A stretch of DNA of 64,000 bases from Comamonadaceae bacterium. Its GTDB lineage: Bacteria; Pseudomonadota; Gammaproteobacteria; Burkholderiales; Burkholderiaceae_C. The translations under genes and the position numbers were made by a program. The notes beneath the pieces were generated by a model. The model searched no databases, was not told where the DNA came from, and saw only the letters and a list, made by a program, of their open reading frames with translations. The stretch lies in contig JAIXRJ010000046.1 in NCBI GenBank assembly GCA_027485235.1, positions 434,001 through 498,000 of the forward strand. The letters are read 5' to 3'. This document shows positions 17,966-25,878 of the stretch, piece after piece (the first letter of the stretch is position 1; every line of letters starts with the position of its first letter).

Positions 17966-18801
17966 GCCCGCAAGACTACGTCCAGCAAAAAGCCGCCGCC
18001 TCAGGCAGCAGCTTTTATTACGCCTTCCTGTTCCTGCCACCCGAACGCCGTGCGGCCATCACAGCCTTTTATGCTTTTTGCCGCGAAGTGGACGACGTGG
18101 TCGATGAAATCAAAGACCCCAGCGTAGCCGCCGTCAAGCTCGCTTGGTGGCAAAAAGAAGTGCAACAAGCTTTTGCCGGGCAAACGACCCACCCGGTCAT
18201 GCACGCCCTCATGCCCCACACCTTGCCCTTTGGCATTGAAAGCCGCCACCTGATGGCCGTGATCGAAGGCTGCCAGATGGACCTGAACCAGACCCGGTAT
18301 CTGGACTTTACGGGTCTCACCCACTATTGCCACCTCGTGGCCGGCGTGGTGGGGGAAGTCGCCGCCCGCATCTTTGGCCAGACCGACGAAACGACAAGGG
18401 CATACGCCCACAAGCTGGGACTGGCCTTTCAAATGACCAACATCATCCGTGACGTGGGCGAAGACGCCCTGCGCGGGCGCATCTACCTGCCGCTGGACGA
18501 GCAACAACGCTTTGGCGTCAAGGCGCAAGACCTGATCCAGCGCGTCTATTCAGACCGATTCACCGCGTTGATGAAGTTCCAGACCGAGCGCGCCCACGCT
18601 TTGTATGACGAGGCCTTGGCCCTGCTGCCTGCGGCCGACCGCCGCGCCCAAAAGCCCGGCCTCATGATGGCCAGCATCTACCGCACCCTGCTGCGCGAGA
18701 TCGAGGCCTCGAGCTTTCAGGTATTGCACCAGCGCATTGCACTCACGCCGCTGCGCAAGCTGTGGCTGGCTTGGAAGATGCAGGCGCTGGGGCGTTTTTG
18801 A
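17962..18801 (+). CDS. hpnD: Presqualene diphosphate synthase
   Basis: 279-aa HpnD-type enzyme joining two farnesyl diphosphates into presqualene diphosphate. The start is the ATG of an ATGA overlap with the preceding gene. The two Asp-rich motifs are CREVDDVVDE (near residue 50) and NIIRDVGEDALRGRIYLP (near residue 165). The pairing of two paralogous synthase genes is typical of bacterial squalene loci, but no hpnE or squalene-hopene cyclase gene is visible here. Confidence 0.88.
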   Translation: MSPQDYVQQKAAASGSSFYYAFLFLPPERRAAITAFYAFCREVDDVVDEIKDPSVAAVKLAWWQKEVQQAFAGQTTHPVMHALMPHTLPFGIESRHLMAVIEGCQMDLNQTRYLDFTGLTHYCHLVAGVVGEVAARIFGQTDETTRAYAHKLGLAFQMTNIIRDVGEDALRGRIYLPLDEQQRFGVKAQDLIQRVYSDRFTALMKFQTERAHALYDEALALLPAADRRAQKPGLMMASIYRTLLREIEASSFQVLHQRIALTPLRKLWLAWKMQALGRF

Positions 18802-19072
18802 ATTCTCCAAACACCAACAAGTCCCTGGGCGAGCGCGTTTGAACATTTCAAACTTGATTTCACAGGCCTGCGTGTCTCAGGCATCGGTGCGTCGACCTGA
18901 AATCACGCAGCCATGACCGTGAAGGGCCCAAACCTCCCTGCCAAAACCCCGAGATCCACTTGCTCGTTTGTATTCCGTACACGCACAGCCAGGATGGATT
19001 CACACAGACCTGGCTGCGCCGTGCCCAGTTCGCTTGGACCCCCAAAAACCCGCACCACCACTCGGGTTGTTA
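18802..19072. other. Intergenic region between hpnD and the VOC gene promoter
   Basis: No credible gene. It contains a perfect short palindrome at 18837-18853 (arms GTTTGAA and TTCAAAC, 3-nt centre), whose outer GTTT/AAAC spacing resembles the palindrome in the operator at 19110. Whether it is a distal regulator site or a weak hpnD terminator (no T-run) is open. Confidence 0.4.
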
Positions 19073-19101
19073 TTGACCTTCCGTGTGAATGAACCAATAA
19101 T
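19073..19101 (+). promoter_or_regulatory. Sigma70-type promoter of the VOC dioxygenase gene
   Basis: TTGACC at 19073-19078 and AATAAT at 19096-19101 are separated by 17 bases. The conserved operator element starts 8 bases downstream of the -10 box, so it would cover the transcription start. Confidence 0.55.
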
Positions 19102-19109
19102 CAAATTAC

Positions 19110-19147
19110 GTTTCAAATTGGAAACGTTGTTTTACCAAAGAAACATT
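19110..19147 (+). promoter_or_regulatory. Shared operator element, copy A (probable IclR site)
   Basis: Contains GTTTC-N6-GAAAC followed by GTTG-T-TTTA-C-CAAAGAA up to the ATG. The right part, 19121-19147, matches 32544-32570 at 23 of 27 positions, and the GTTTC-N6-GAAAC part is also shared. The AAAC-GTTG-TTTT core resembles operators of IclR-family proteins such as KdgR. It lies just downstream of the -10 box, as for a repressor site. Confidence 0.65.
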
Positions 19148-20113
19148 ATGAGCATCACCGGCATCGATGAAATCACCTTCGGGGCACAAGACATCCCCCG
19201 CTGCCGACAGTTTTTTCTCGATTGGGGCCTGGACCTGATCGAAGAAACGCCCACACGATTGGTGTACGAATCCCTCAATGCGTGCCGGGTGATCGTGGCG
19301 CAATCCGACACACCCGGTTTGCCCCCAGGGGTTGAGCCTGACCCCACACTCAGAGAGGTGGTGTGGGGGGTGGCATCCGAGGCGGACATCACCCATCACG
19401 CCAAGGCCATGGCCAATTGGCCAGGCTTTGCACAAAAAGACCAAAGCGTGGCTTGCACCGACCCGAGCGGCTTGGCCATTCGCTTGCAAGTCAGCCGTAA
19501 AAAACACCTCGAGCTGACCTGTGCGCAGGTCAACACATGGGCCGATCGATCGCGCATCGATCAAGCCAGCCCCGCTTACGACCGGGCCCATCCGATCGAA
19601 GTCGGTCATGTGGTGTTTTTTGTCAAGGAGCTCGAAAAGGTCTCGAAGTTTTACCAGGATGTGCTGGGCTTCATCGTGTCTGACCGTTACCCCGGTCGCG
19701 GCCATTTCTTGCGTTGCACGCAACGGGGCGGTCACCACGACCTGTTCTTGCTGCAGCTGCCCGAAGCCCGCAATGGCTTGAACCATGTGGCCTTCACCGT
19801 GCGCGATCACCACGAGGTGTTTGGGGGTGGACTGCACATGTCACGCTGCGGCTGGGACACCGAGCTGGGCCCTGGACGGCATCCAATTTCATCGGCCATC
19901 TTCTGGTATTTCGTGAGTCCAGCGGGCGCCTTGATCGAGTACTGCGCGGACGAGGACGAATTGACCGAAGCTTGGCAAGCACGCGACTTCACACCCGGGC
20001 CCACGGTTTTTGCGGAATGGGCCATCACAGGCGGCATCGATGGCGAAACCCGCCGCCAGAAAAACGCACAAGCCCCCAGCGGCCGATTCATGACCGACAA
20101 ACCCAAAGCCTGA
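19148..20113 (+). CDS. VOC-family extradiol-type dioxygenase
   Basis: 321-aa protein with two vicinal-oxygen-chelate domains, the architecture of type I extradiol dioxygenases (2,3-dihydroxybiphenyl dioxygenase-like). The C-terminal domain keeps the 2-His-1-Glu metal triad at His154 (EVGHVVFF), His213 (GLNHVAF) and Glu264 (ALIEYCADED), with spacing typical of active enzymes. The start is the ATG giving MSITGIDEITFG, directly after the operator; upstream in-frame sequence is promoter. It is the only plus-strand gene of the regulon and is expected to cleave a dihydroxylated aromatic ring made by the operon hydroxylase. Substrate unknown. Confidence 0.82.
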   Translation: MSITGIDEITFGAQDIPRCRQFFLDWGLDLIEETPTRLVYESLNACRVIVAQSDTPGLPPGVEPDPTLREVVWGVASEADITHHAKAMANWPGFAQKDQSVACTDPSGLAIRLQVSRKKHLELTCAQVNTWADRSRIDQASPAYDRAHPIEVGHVVFFVKELEKVSKFYQDVLGFIVSDRYPGRGHFLRCTQRGGHHDLFLLQLPEARNGLNHVAFTVRDHHEVFGGGLHMSRCGWDTELGPGRHPISSAIFWYFVSPAGALIEYCADEDELTEAWQARDFTPGPTVFAEWAITGGIDGETRRQKNAQAPSGRFMTDKPKA

Positions 20114-20301
20114 TCTCGCTGGGGTGCCCCTTGTATGGGCAACTGGATGAAGCGGGTGCATCGCCCGATTTGCACGGCCTGCTGGCAAGGCGCACGCCTC
20201 ACGGCAAGACATCAGAGGTCACGTCTGGCAAAAACTGCTCAAGCAGTCGATCGCCTTGGCAGTGAATGTGCCCTTCCGTGGGGTGCTGGAGCTCTGAGCG
20301 T

Positions 20302-21906
20302 TCAAGCCGAGGCCAGCGGGTAGGGGCTGGTGTTGGACTGGCGCAGCATGGCATAAGCCAATTCGGCCATGAGCTGCGAGCGCAGCGCCTGACTGGCCGG
20401 GTCGTTCCACAGGTTGCGCAACTCCAAGGGGTCCGCGCGTAAATCACACAATTCTCCCCAAGGCTGGCCGTCGTAAATGCTGATGCGGTGGTCACCGGTG
20501 CGCAAGGTGCGCATCCGGATGCGTTGGCCCAAGCCGAAATCCAATCGCTGCCCCTCCTCCTCAATCAACACACTGGAACGCAGCGCATTGGCTTGACCGC
20601 TCACCAGTGGCAGCAATGACTGCCCTTGCATGCCATGGGCTGGCTGAAGGCCCGCGCGCGCCAGCACGGTGGCGGCAATGTCGATGGTCTGGGCCAATGC
20701 CGAGGTTTCGCGTGGCGCATGGGATGCCGATGCACCGGATGTCATGGGGTCAGACCAAATGAAGGGGACCCGGGTGAGCCCCCCGTAATGCAAGCCGCCT
20801 TTGAACATCAGGCCTCGGTCACCCAGCAAATCGCCATGGTCGCTGGTGAACATGAGCACCGTGTTGTCGGCCAAGCCCAGGCGGTCCAACTCGGCCATGA
20901 CCTGGCCAATGGCATCGTCAATGCAGGCGATGCTGCCGCAGTTGAGGGCGAGGGCTTCACGCGCCTCCTGATGGGTGACGGCAAATGCGCCATGCCCCGG
21001 CTTGAAGTGGTCGGGTCGCTTGGCGCGCTGCGCGTGCAGAAAAGCCACAGGCGGCGGTGCATCGACCAGTTCAGCATCAAAGCTGTGCGGCAAATCGACC
21101 TCGTCTGGACGGTACAGGTCCCAATAGCGGCCGGGTGGCGTGAACGGGTGGTGAGGGTCCGGAAAAGAGCATTGCAAAAAGAAGGGCGCATCACCCGCAG
21201 CAAAACCCCGGAGCATCTTGCAACTTTGCTCGGCGATGTAAGCCGTGGGGTACAAGTCCTCGGGCACGCGCGTGCGCCAGGCCTGGCGCAAACGGGTCAA
21301 CGCCCAATCTGGCGTGGGCAGCGCGTTGTCAGGACCGATCAGGCGGTCGGCATCGGGCACTTGCCGACGCAACCAGCGCCGCCAATGGCCACTTTGCTCA
21401 TCCGCATGGCCCATCGTCAGCGCCACCTGCTCAAAGCCGTAGTAAGGCAACTCGAGTTCAAAGTCGTCGTCCTCGTCCCAACGGCGAGCCACTTCCTGAC
21501 CATAGCGGCCGGGAAACAAGGCTTTGGATTCATGCGCCAAACGCTCTGCCGCTTGTGGCCAAAAGGGCGGCACGGCGGTGATGTTCTGCAAATGGCTCTT
21601 GCCGGCCAAAGCGGTGCGGTAGCCGGCATCGCGCAAGCCCTGCACGAAGGTACGCTCGCCATGCGACAGTTCTCGGCCATTCAGTTGCAGGCCGTGGGCG
21701 CTGGGCAAACGCCCTGTCATGAGCGAGGCGCGATTGGGCTGGCAGATGGGCGTGGCCACATGGAAATCCGTGAAGCGACACCCCCGCGCGGCCAGCGCAT
21801 CGATGTGGGGCGTGCGCAACCAAGGGTGACCTGCGCAGCCCAAATGGTCTGCACGGTGCTGGTCGGTGATGAACAGCAGGAAGTTGGGCCGCGCAGACCG
21901 GACCAT
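20302..21906 (-). CDS. Type I sulfatase / alkaline-phosphatase superfamily hydrolase
   Basis: 534-aa sulfatase. The N-terminal metal-binding segment NFLLFITDQHRADHLGC includes Asp15, and Cys55 in CQPNRASLMTGR matches the CxPxR formylglycine signature. The second half holds the GDLLGDRGLMFKGG segment with further metal ligands. It may cleave sulfate or phosphonate/phosphate monoesters. It is the last gene of the catabolic operon, and its ATG overlaps the Bug-receptor stop by one base. No signal peptide is evident, so it is probably cytoplasmic, and its role in the pathway is unclear. Confidence 0.85.
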   Translation of the reverse strand: MVRSARPNFLLFITDQHRADHLGCAGHPWLRTPHIDALAARGCRFTDFHVATPICQPNRASLMTGRLPSAHGLQLNGRELSHGERTFVQGLRDAGYRTALAGKSHLQNITAVPPFWPQAAERLAHESKALFPGRYGQEVARRWDEDDDFELELPYYGFEQVALTMGHADEQSGHWRRWLRRQVPDADRLIGPDNALPTPDWALTRLRQAWRTRVPEDLYPTAYIAEQSCKMLRGFAAGDAPFFLQCSFPDPHHPFTPPGRYWDLYRPDEVDLPHSFDAELVDAPPPVAFLHAQRAKRPDHFKPGHGAFAVTHQEAREALALNCGSIACIDDAIGQVMAELDRLGLADNTVLMFTSDHGDLLGDRGLMFKGGLHYGGLTRVPFIWSDPMTSGASASHAPRETSALAQTIDIAATVLARAGLQPAHGMQGQSLLPLVSGQANALRSSVLIEEEGQRLDFGLGQRIRMRTLRTGDHRISIYDGQPWGELCDLRADPLELRNLWNDPASQALRSQLMAELAYAMLRQSNTSPYPLASA

Positions 21907-22892
21907 CAGTCGGCTTTGATGTTCAGTTCTTTGGCCAGCAGACCATAGCGTTGACGATCGGCTTTCATGAAGTCGCCCAGGACCTGGGACGATCCGCCCA
22001 ACACATCCAGGCCTGCGGCCGCCAGTTTTTCGCGTACATCGGGCAATTTGAGCAACTCGTTGATATCGGCGTTGATTTTGAGGCGCACCGCATCGGGCGT
22101 ACCGGTTGGCGCAAAAACGCCGTACCAGGCATTGACCTCGACACCGCGCACACCTTGCTCACCCGCCGTTGGCACCTCGGGCAAAAGCGGTGAGCGATTT
22201 TTCTCGGTCAAGGCCAAGGGAACCAACTTGCCGGATTTGATGTGCGGCAAAGCGCCCCCCAAACCGACGAACAGAAACTTGATCTCTCCACCCAGCGCCG
22301 CCATGACCGACGGGTTGACCCCTTTGTAAGGCACGTGGAGCAAATCCACGCCTGCAGCGCGTTTGAGCATCTCTCCAGCAAAGTGCATGGGTGAGCCATT
22401 GCCGGCACTGCCATAAGGCATACCGGCTTGTTTTTTGGCCAGCGCCAAGGCCGATGGAAGATCTTTGACGTTCAGGGTGGGGCTGGCCAACAAGGCCATG
22501 GGCGTGGTGGCTGGCGCCACAACCGGCATCAGATCGGCGTGCACATCGATGCCCCCCCCGGCCCCGGGGGCCAGCACATGGGGTGAGATCACCATGGTGT
22601 TGGTGGTCAGCAGCAAGGTGTGGCCATCGGCAGGCGACTTGGCCACGGCCTGTGCGCCAAGCAAAGCACCGGCACCAGGCCGGTTTTCCACCACCACAGG
22701 TTTGCCCCATTGCGCAGCGAGTTTTTCGGCGAACACGCGCGCCATCAAGTCGGGTCCACCACCCGGCGGGAAAGGCACCACCAAACTGACGTTTTTGGAT
22801 GGAAAGGACTGCGCCCAAGCGGGTTGAAGCCCCGCCATCGTGATGCAGGCCACGCTCACCAAACAAGCACCCAAACCCCATTTATGTCGCAT
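21906..22892 (-). CDS. Bug-family (TctC-like) periplasmic solute receptor
   Basis: 328-aa tripartite tricarboxylate transporter receptor. The start MRHKWGLGACLVSV is chosen for the AGGAGA ribosome site 6 bases upstream and the classic signal peptide ending AWAQS. The family hallmark VVPFPPGGGPDLMAR follows cleavage, and the PYKG and PTGTPD motifs appear later. Members bind carboxylates and related organics. It lacks neighbouring tctA/tctB membrane genes, as is common for Bug proteins in Burkholderiales. In this operon it probably binds the substrate or a related compound. Confidence 0.9.
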   Translation of the reverse strand: MRHKWGLGACLVSVACITMAGLQPAWAQSFPSKNVSLVVPFPPGGGPDLMARVFAEKLAAQWGKPVVVENRPGAGALLGAQAVAKSPADGHTLLLTTNTMVISPHVLAPGAGGGIDVHADLMPVVAPATTPMALLASPTLNVKDLPSALALAKKQAGMPYGSAGNGSPMHFAGEMLKRAAGVDLLHVPYKGVNPSVMAALGGEIKFLFVGLGGALPHIKSGKLVPLALTEKNRSPLLPEVPTAGEQGVRGVEVNAWYGVFAPTGTPDAVRLKINADINELLKLPDVREKLAAAGLDVLGGSSQVLGDFMKADRQRYGLLAKELNIKAD

Positions 22893-22935
22893 GAAAAGTC
22901 TCCTGATCGTAGTTTTCAAACATTGAGCGCTGGGC

Positions 22936-24087
22936 TCAGCCTTGCGGGCCCAGGGCAACGCCCCAAGCATCGTAACCATAAACCCCGTCGGCATTGCCCT
23001 GGGTTTTCATCCATTGATTGCCACGCGAGCCGATCTGAATTTCAGCCGTGCGCGCTTGACGGGCGGCGGCATAACGCTGCAAGGCCGGGGCCACATCCGA
23101 CCGTTCTTGCACTTGCCCAAGGCAACGGGACACGACCACACCGTCTTCAATCGACATGCCCGCACCTTGCGCCATGAAGGGCAGCATCGGGTGGCAGGCA
23201 TCGCCCAGCAAGCTCACATGGTTCACCGACCATTGCGGCAAGGGCTCCCGTTCGTACAAGGCGCTTTTGAGCACGCTGTCACACGCGTCCAGCAAGGCAC
23301 GCGCATCAGGGTGGTAGTCGCGGTAGAAACTGCGCAATTCGTTCACGTCGCCCGGACGGGTCCAGGATTCTTCTTGCCAGGAATCCTGCCCCGTGGTGGC
23401 AAAGATGAAAGTGTCCTGCCCCCGATTCAAGGGGAAGGTCACGATCTGGCTTTGCAGGCTGGGGCCCCACCATTTGGTGAAGGCCTCGATCTCGGGCACC
23501 TGCCGCACCTTGTCGGTCGGCACCACCGCGCGAAAAGACACCACCCCTGTAAAGCGTGGTTGCTCTTCACCAAACAAGGCCGTGCGCACCTTGGAGTGGA
23601 TGCCATCGGCGCCCAACACCACCTCATGCAAGGCTTGCTGACCGTCTTCGAACTCCAGCGCTACACCCGCCTCGCTTTGGCTCAGCGAGCGCAGACGCTT
23701 GGAAAACTTCACCGCCTCGGCGGGCACCACCGCGGCCATGACCGCCAGCACGTCAGCACGGTGAATGGTCAGCTGCGGGGCACCGTAACGCTGTTCGGCC
23801 GTGTCCCCCATGGGTAAACGAGAAGTTTCCAAGCCCGTGTCCCAGTCGCGGCTGATCCGAAACGTGGGGCGTGCACCGCTGGCGCGTATGCCTTGGGCCA
23901 CGGCATCGCCCAAACCGTCCAGAGCGCGCACGGCATTGGGCGTGAGGTTGATGTCGGCCCCCACACGCATGAATTGCGCTGCCTGCTCGTACACAGTGAC
24001 CTGGTGCCCTTGCGCGCGCAAGGCAATGGCCGCAGTCAAACCACCAATGCCCGCGCCCACGATGGCGATGTTGAGTGAAATCGTCAT
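22936..24087 (-). CDS. FAD-dependent aromatic hydroxylase, NicC-like (6-hydroxynicotinate 3-monooxygenase type)
   Basis: 383-aa class A flavoprotein monooxygenase. The start at MTISLNIAIVG has GAGGA 6 bases upstream. It shows the Rossmann GAGIGG at residue 11, the GADGIHSK (DG) motif near residue 160, and GDACHPMLPFMAQGAGMSIEDG (FAD ribityl site) near residue 290. By memory of sequences, the ISRDWDTG, TIHRADVLA and C-terminal NQW...VYGYDAWG segments resemble NicC more than salicylate or 3-hydroxybenzoate hydroxylases. The likely reaction is NADH-dependent ring hydroxylation, perhaps decarboxylative. The enzyme family is secure; the NicC branch is moderately likely. Confidence 0.83.
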   Translation of the reverse strand: MTISLNIAIVGAGIGGLTAAIALRAQGHQVTVYEQAAQFMRVGADINLTPNAVRALDGLGDAVAQGIRASGARPTFRISRDWDTGLETSRLPMGDTAEQRYGAPQLTIHRADVLAVMAAVVPAEAVKFSKRLRSLSQSEAGVALEFEDGQQALHEVVLGADGIHSKVRTALFGEEQPRFTGVVSFRAVVPTDKVRQVPEIEAFTKWWGPSLQSQIVTFPLNRGQDTFIFATTGQDSWQEESWTRPGDVNELRSFYRDYHPDARALLDACDSVLKSALYEREPLPQWSVNHVSLLGDACHPMLPFMAQGAGMSIEDGVVVSRCLGQVQERSDVAPALQRYAAARQARTAEIQIGSRGNQWMKTQGNADGVYGYDAWGVALGPQG

Positions 24088-24130
24088 TTGAAATCCTCGA
24101 AAGTGAAAAAAAACATGGCATACCAAGGGT

Positions 24131-24910
24131 TCACAAGACCCCCGGAAAAGAGCCGCCATCCAGCAAGATGTTCTGGCCATTGATGTAGCCTGCATGCATG
24201 CTGCACAAATAAGCACAGGTGTTGCCCAGTTCATCGGGCTGACCGAAACGGTGCGCTGGGTGTTTGGCCAGCCGTGCCGCTATGGCTTGCTCGGTGCTGA
24301 TCCCTTGCCTTGCAGCCTGCGCGGCAAAGTTGCCCGCCAAACGCGCGGTATCGAAAGTGCCGGGCAACAAATTGTTGATGGTGACGCCATGGGCCACCGT
24401 GGTGCGGGCCAAACCTGCGACAAAACCCGTCAAGCCGCTTCGCGCGCCGTTGGACAAGCCCAAACCATCGACCGGGGATTTCACCGCACTCGAGGTGATG
24501 TTGACGATGCGGCCAAAGCCGCGCGCCATCATGCTGTCCAGCGTGGCCTGGATCAGGGCGATCGGCGCCAGCATATTGGCCTCCAGCGCCCGAACCCAAA
24601 TGTCACGGTCCCAGTCCCGGAAATCACCGGGGGGCGGTCCTGCAGCATTGGTCACCACGATGTCAAAATTTTGCTGTGCTTGCCAAATCAGCGCTCGGCC
24701 AGTCTCGGTGGTCACATCGGCGGCCACGCTCGACACCGCGCCTGCGCCCAGCAGGCGCAAGCGTTCGGCAGCGGCCAACAAAGGCGCTGGTGTGCGCGCC
24801 ACCATCAGCACATCGACCCCCTCGCGCACCAAGGCTTGCGCACAGGCGTAACCCAGCCCTGCACTGGCGCCACACACCAGTGCTTTTTTTCCGGCAATGC
24901 CCAAGTTCAT
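24131..24910 (-). CDS. SDR-family oxidoreductase lacking the Tyr-Lys pair
   Basis: 259-aa short-chain dehydrogenase fold. The N-terminal cofactor motif CGASAGLG and the NAAG motif are intact. The expected YxxxK catalytic segment is replaced by SNGARSG (residues about 152-158): Asn and Ser sit where Tyr and Lys are expected. This is known in a subgroup of SDRs acting on acyl or cyclic substrates, so it may be active by another mechanism or work as a binding protein. It is read within the catabolic operon, 11 nt before the second Bug receptor. Confidence 0.83.
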   Translation of the reverse strand: MNLGIAGKKALVCGASAGLGYACAQALVREGVDVLMVARTPAPLLAAAERLRLLGAGAVSSVAADVTTETGRALIWQAQQNFDIVVTNAAGPPPGDFRDWDRDIWVRALEANMLAPIALIQATLDSMMARGFGRIVNITSSAVKSPVDGLGLSNGARSGLTGFVAGLARTTVAHGVTINNLLPGTFDTARLAGNFAAQAARQGISTEQAIAARLAKHPAHRFGQPDELGNTCAYLCSMHAGYINGQNILLDGGSFPGVL

Positions 24911-24921
24911 GTCTCAATGCC

Positions 24922-25878
24922 TCATTCGGCCACGATGCCTCGGGCCTTGATGGTGCGCGCCCAGGTCTGGGTTTCTGCCTTGATGTGGGCGGCAAATTCA
25001 GCCGGTTTTTGGGTGGCGTCGCTCAAGCCCTGCGCACGCAATTGCTCGCGCACGGCCGGCTGGGCCAAGATCTCGGCCGCGTCTTTGGCCATTTGCTCGG
25101 CCACCGCTGCGGGCGTGCCGGCCGGTGCCAGGATCCCATACCAAGAAGTGACCACCACCCCGCTCACACCTTGCTCGGCGAGGGTCGGAATGTCGGGTGC
25201 GACAGCAGTGCGAACGCTGTCGGTCAGGCCCAGCGCCAACAATTTGCCGCTCTTGATGTGTCCCAGGGTTGCCGGCAGATTGCTGAACATCAAGGGCACG
25301 GTTCCCCCCAGCACATCGTTCAGCGCAGGCCCAGTTCCCTTGTAGGGCACGTGCAGCAGATCGGTGTCGGTTTGCAATTTGAACAATTCACCGGCCAGAT
25401 GCAAGCCGCTGCCAATGCCCGGAGAGGCATAAGACAAAGACCCGGGTCGGGCCTTGGCTTGGGCCATCAATTCGCGCAAACTGCCCAACTTGGCCGCGGC
25501 GGAAGCCACCAACACATTCGGCGCCTTGGCCAACATCGTCACAGGCACAAAGTCCCGTTCAATGTTGAACGGGAAATTGGGCATCAAGGTCGGGTTGATC
25601 GTCAGGTTGCCGGCGGGCACCACCAACCAAGTTTTGCCATCGGGTTTAGCGCGCTTGACTTTGTCGATGCCCAAATTGCCCGCCGCTCCGGGCAAGTTTT
25701 CGACCACCACGGTCTGGCCTGTTTTCTTTTGCAAGCCATCGGCCAGGATGCGCGACAACAGATCGACCGGCCCACCCGGCGGGAACGGCGCGACCAAGGT
25801 CAAGCGTTCTTGCGCAGCGGCGGCCATGGACACGGCCAACAAAACCGCAGCCCCCATGTGAAGAAAGAGTTTTTTCAT
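24922..25878 (-). CDS. Bug-family (TctC-like) periplasmic solute receptor
   Basis: 318-aa receptor with a signal peptide (MKKLFLHMGAAVLLAVSMAAAAQ). The family segment LVAPFPPGGPVDLLSR is directly after cleavage, then PYKGTGPAL and LAPAGTPAAV. The ATG at 25878 forms an ATGA overlap with the upstream aldehyde dehydrogenase stop, supporting this start over 25890. It is the second such receptor in the operon, so at least two ligands, or one ligand with two affinities, are handled. No tctAB genes are nearby. Confidence 0.9.
   Translation of the reverse strand: MKKLFLHMGAAVLLAVSMAAAAQERLTLVAPFPPGGPVDLLSRILADGLQKKTGQTVVVENLPGAAGNLGIDKVKRAKPDGKTWLVVPAGNLTINPTLMPNFPFNIERDFVPVTMLAKAPNVLVASAAAKLGSLRELMAQAKARPGSLSYASPGIGSGLHLAGELFKLQTDTDLLHVPYKGTGPALNDVLGGTVPLMFSNLPATLGHIKSGKLLALGLTDSVRTAVAPDIPTLAEQGVSGVVVTSWYGILAPAGTPAAVAEQMAKDAAEILAQPAVREQLRAQGLSDATQKPAEFAAHIKAETQTWARTIKARGIVAE

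Noticed and set aside
18837..18853. GTTTGAA/TTCAAAC palindrome as terminator of hpnD
   Set aside because: No T-run follows and the stem is short; kept only as a possible regulatory site.
20114..20301. Possible small gene between the VOC and sulfatase genes
   Set aside because: The open frames here are extensions of shadows, with no ribosome site or recognisable protein; the gap appears empty.
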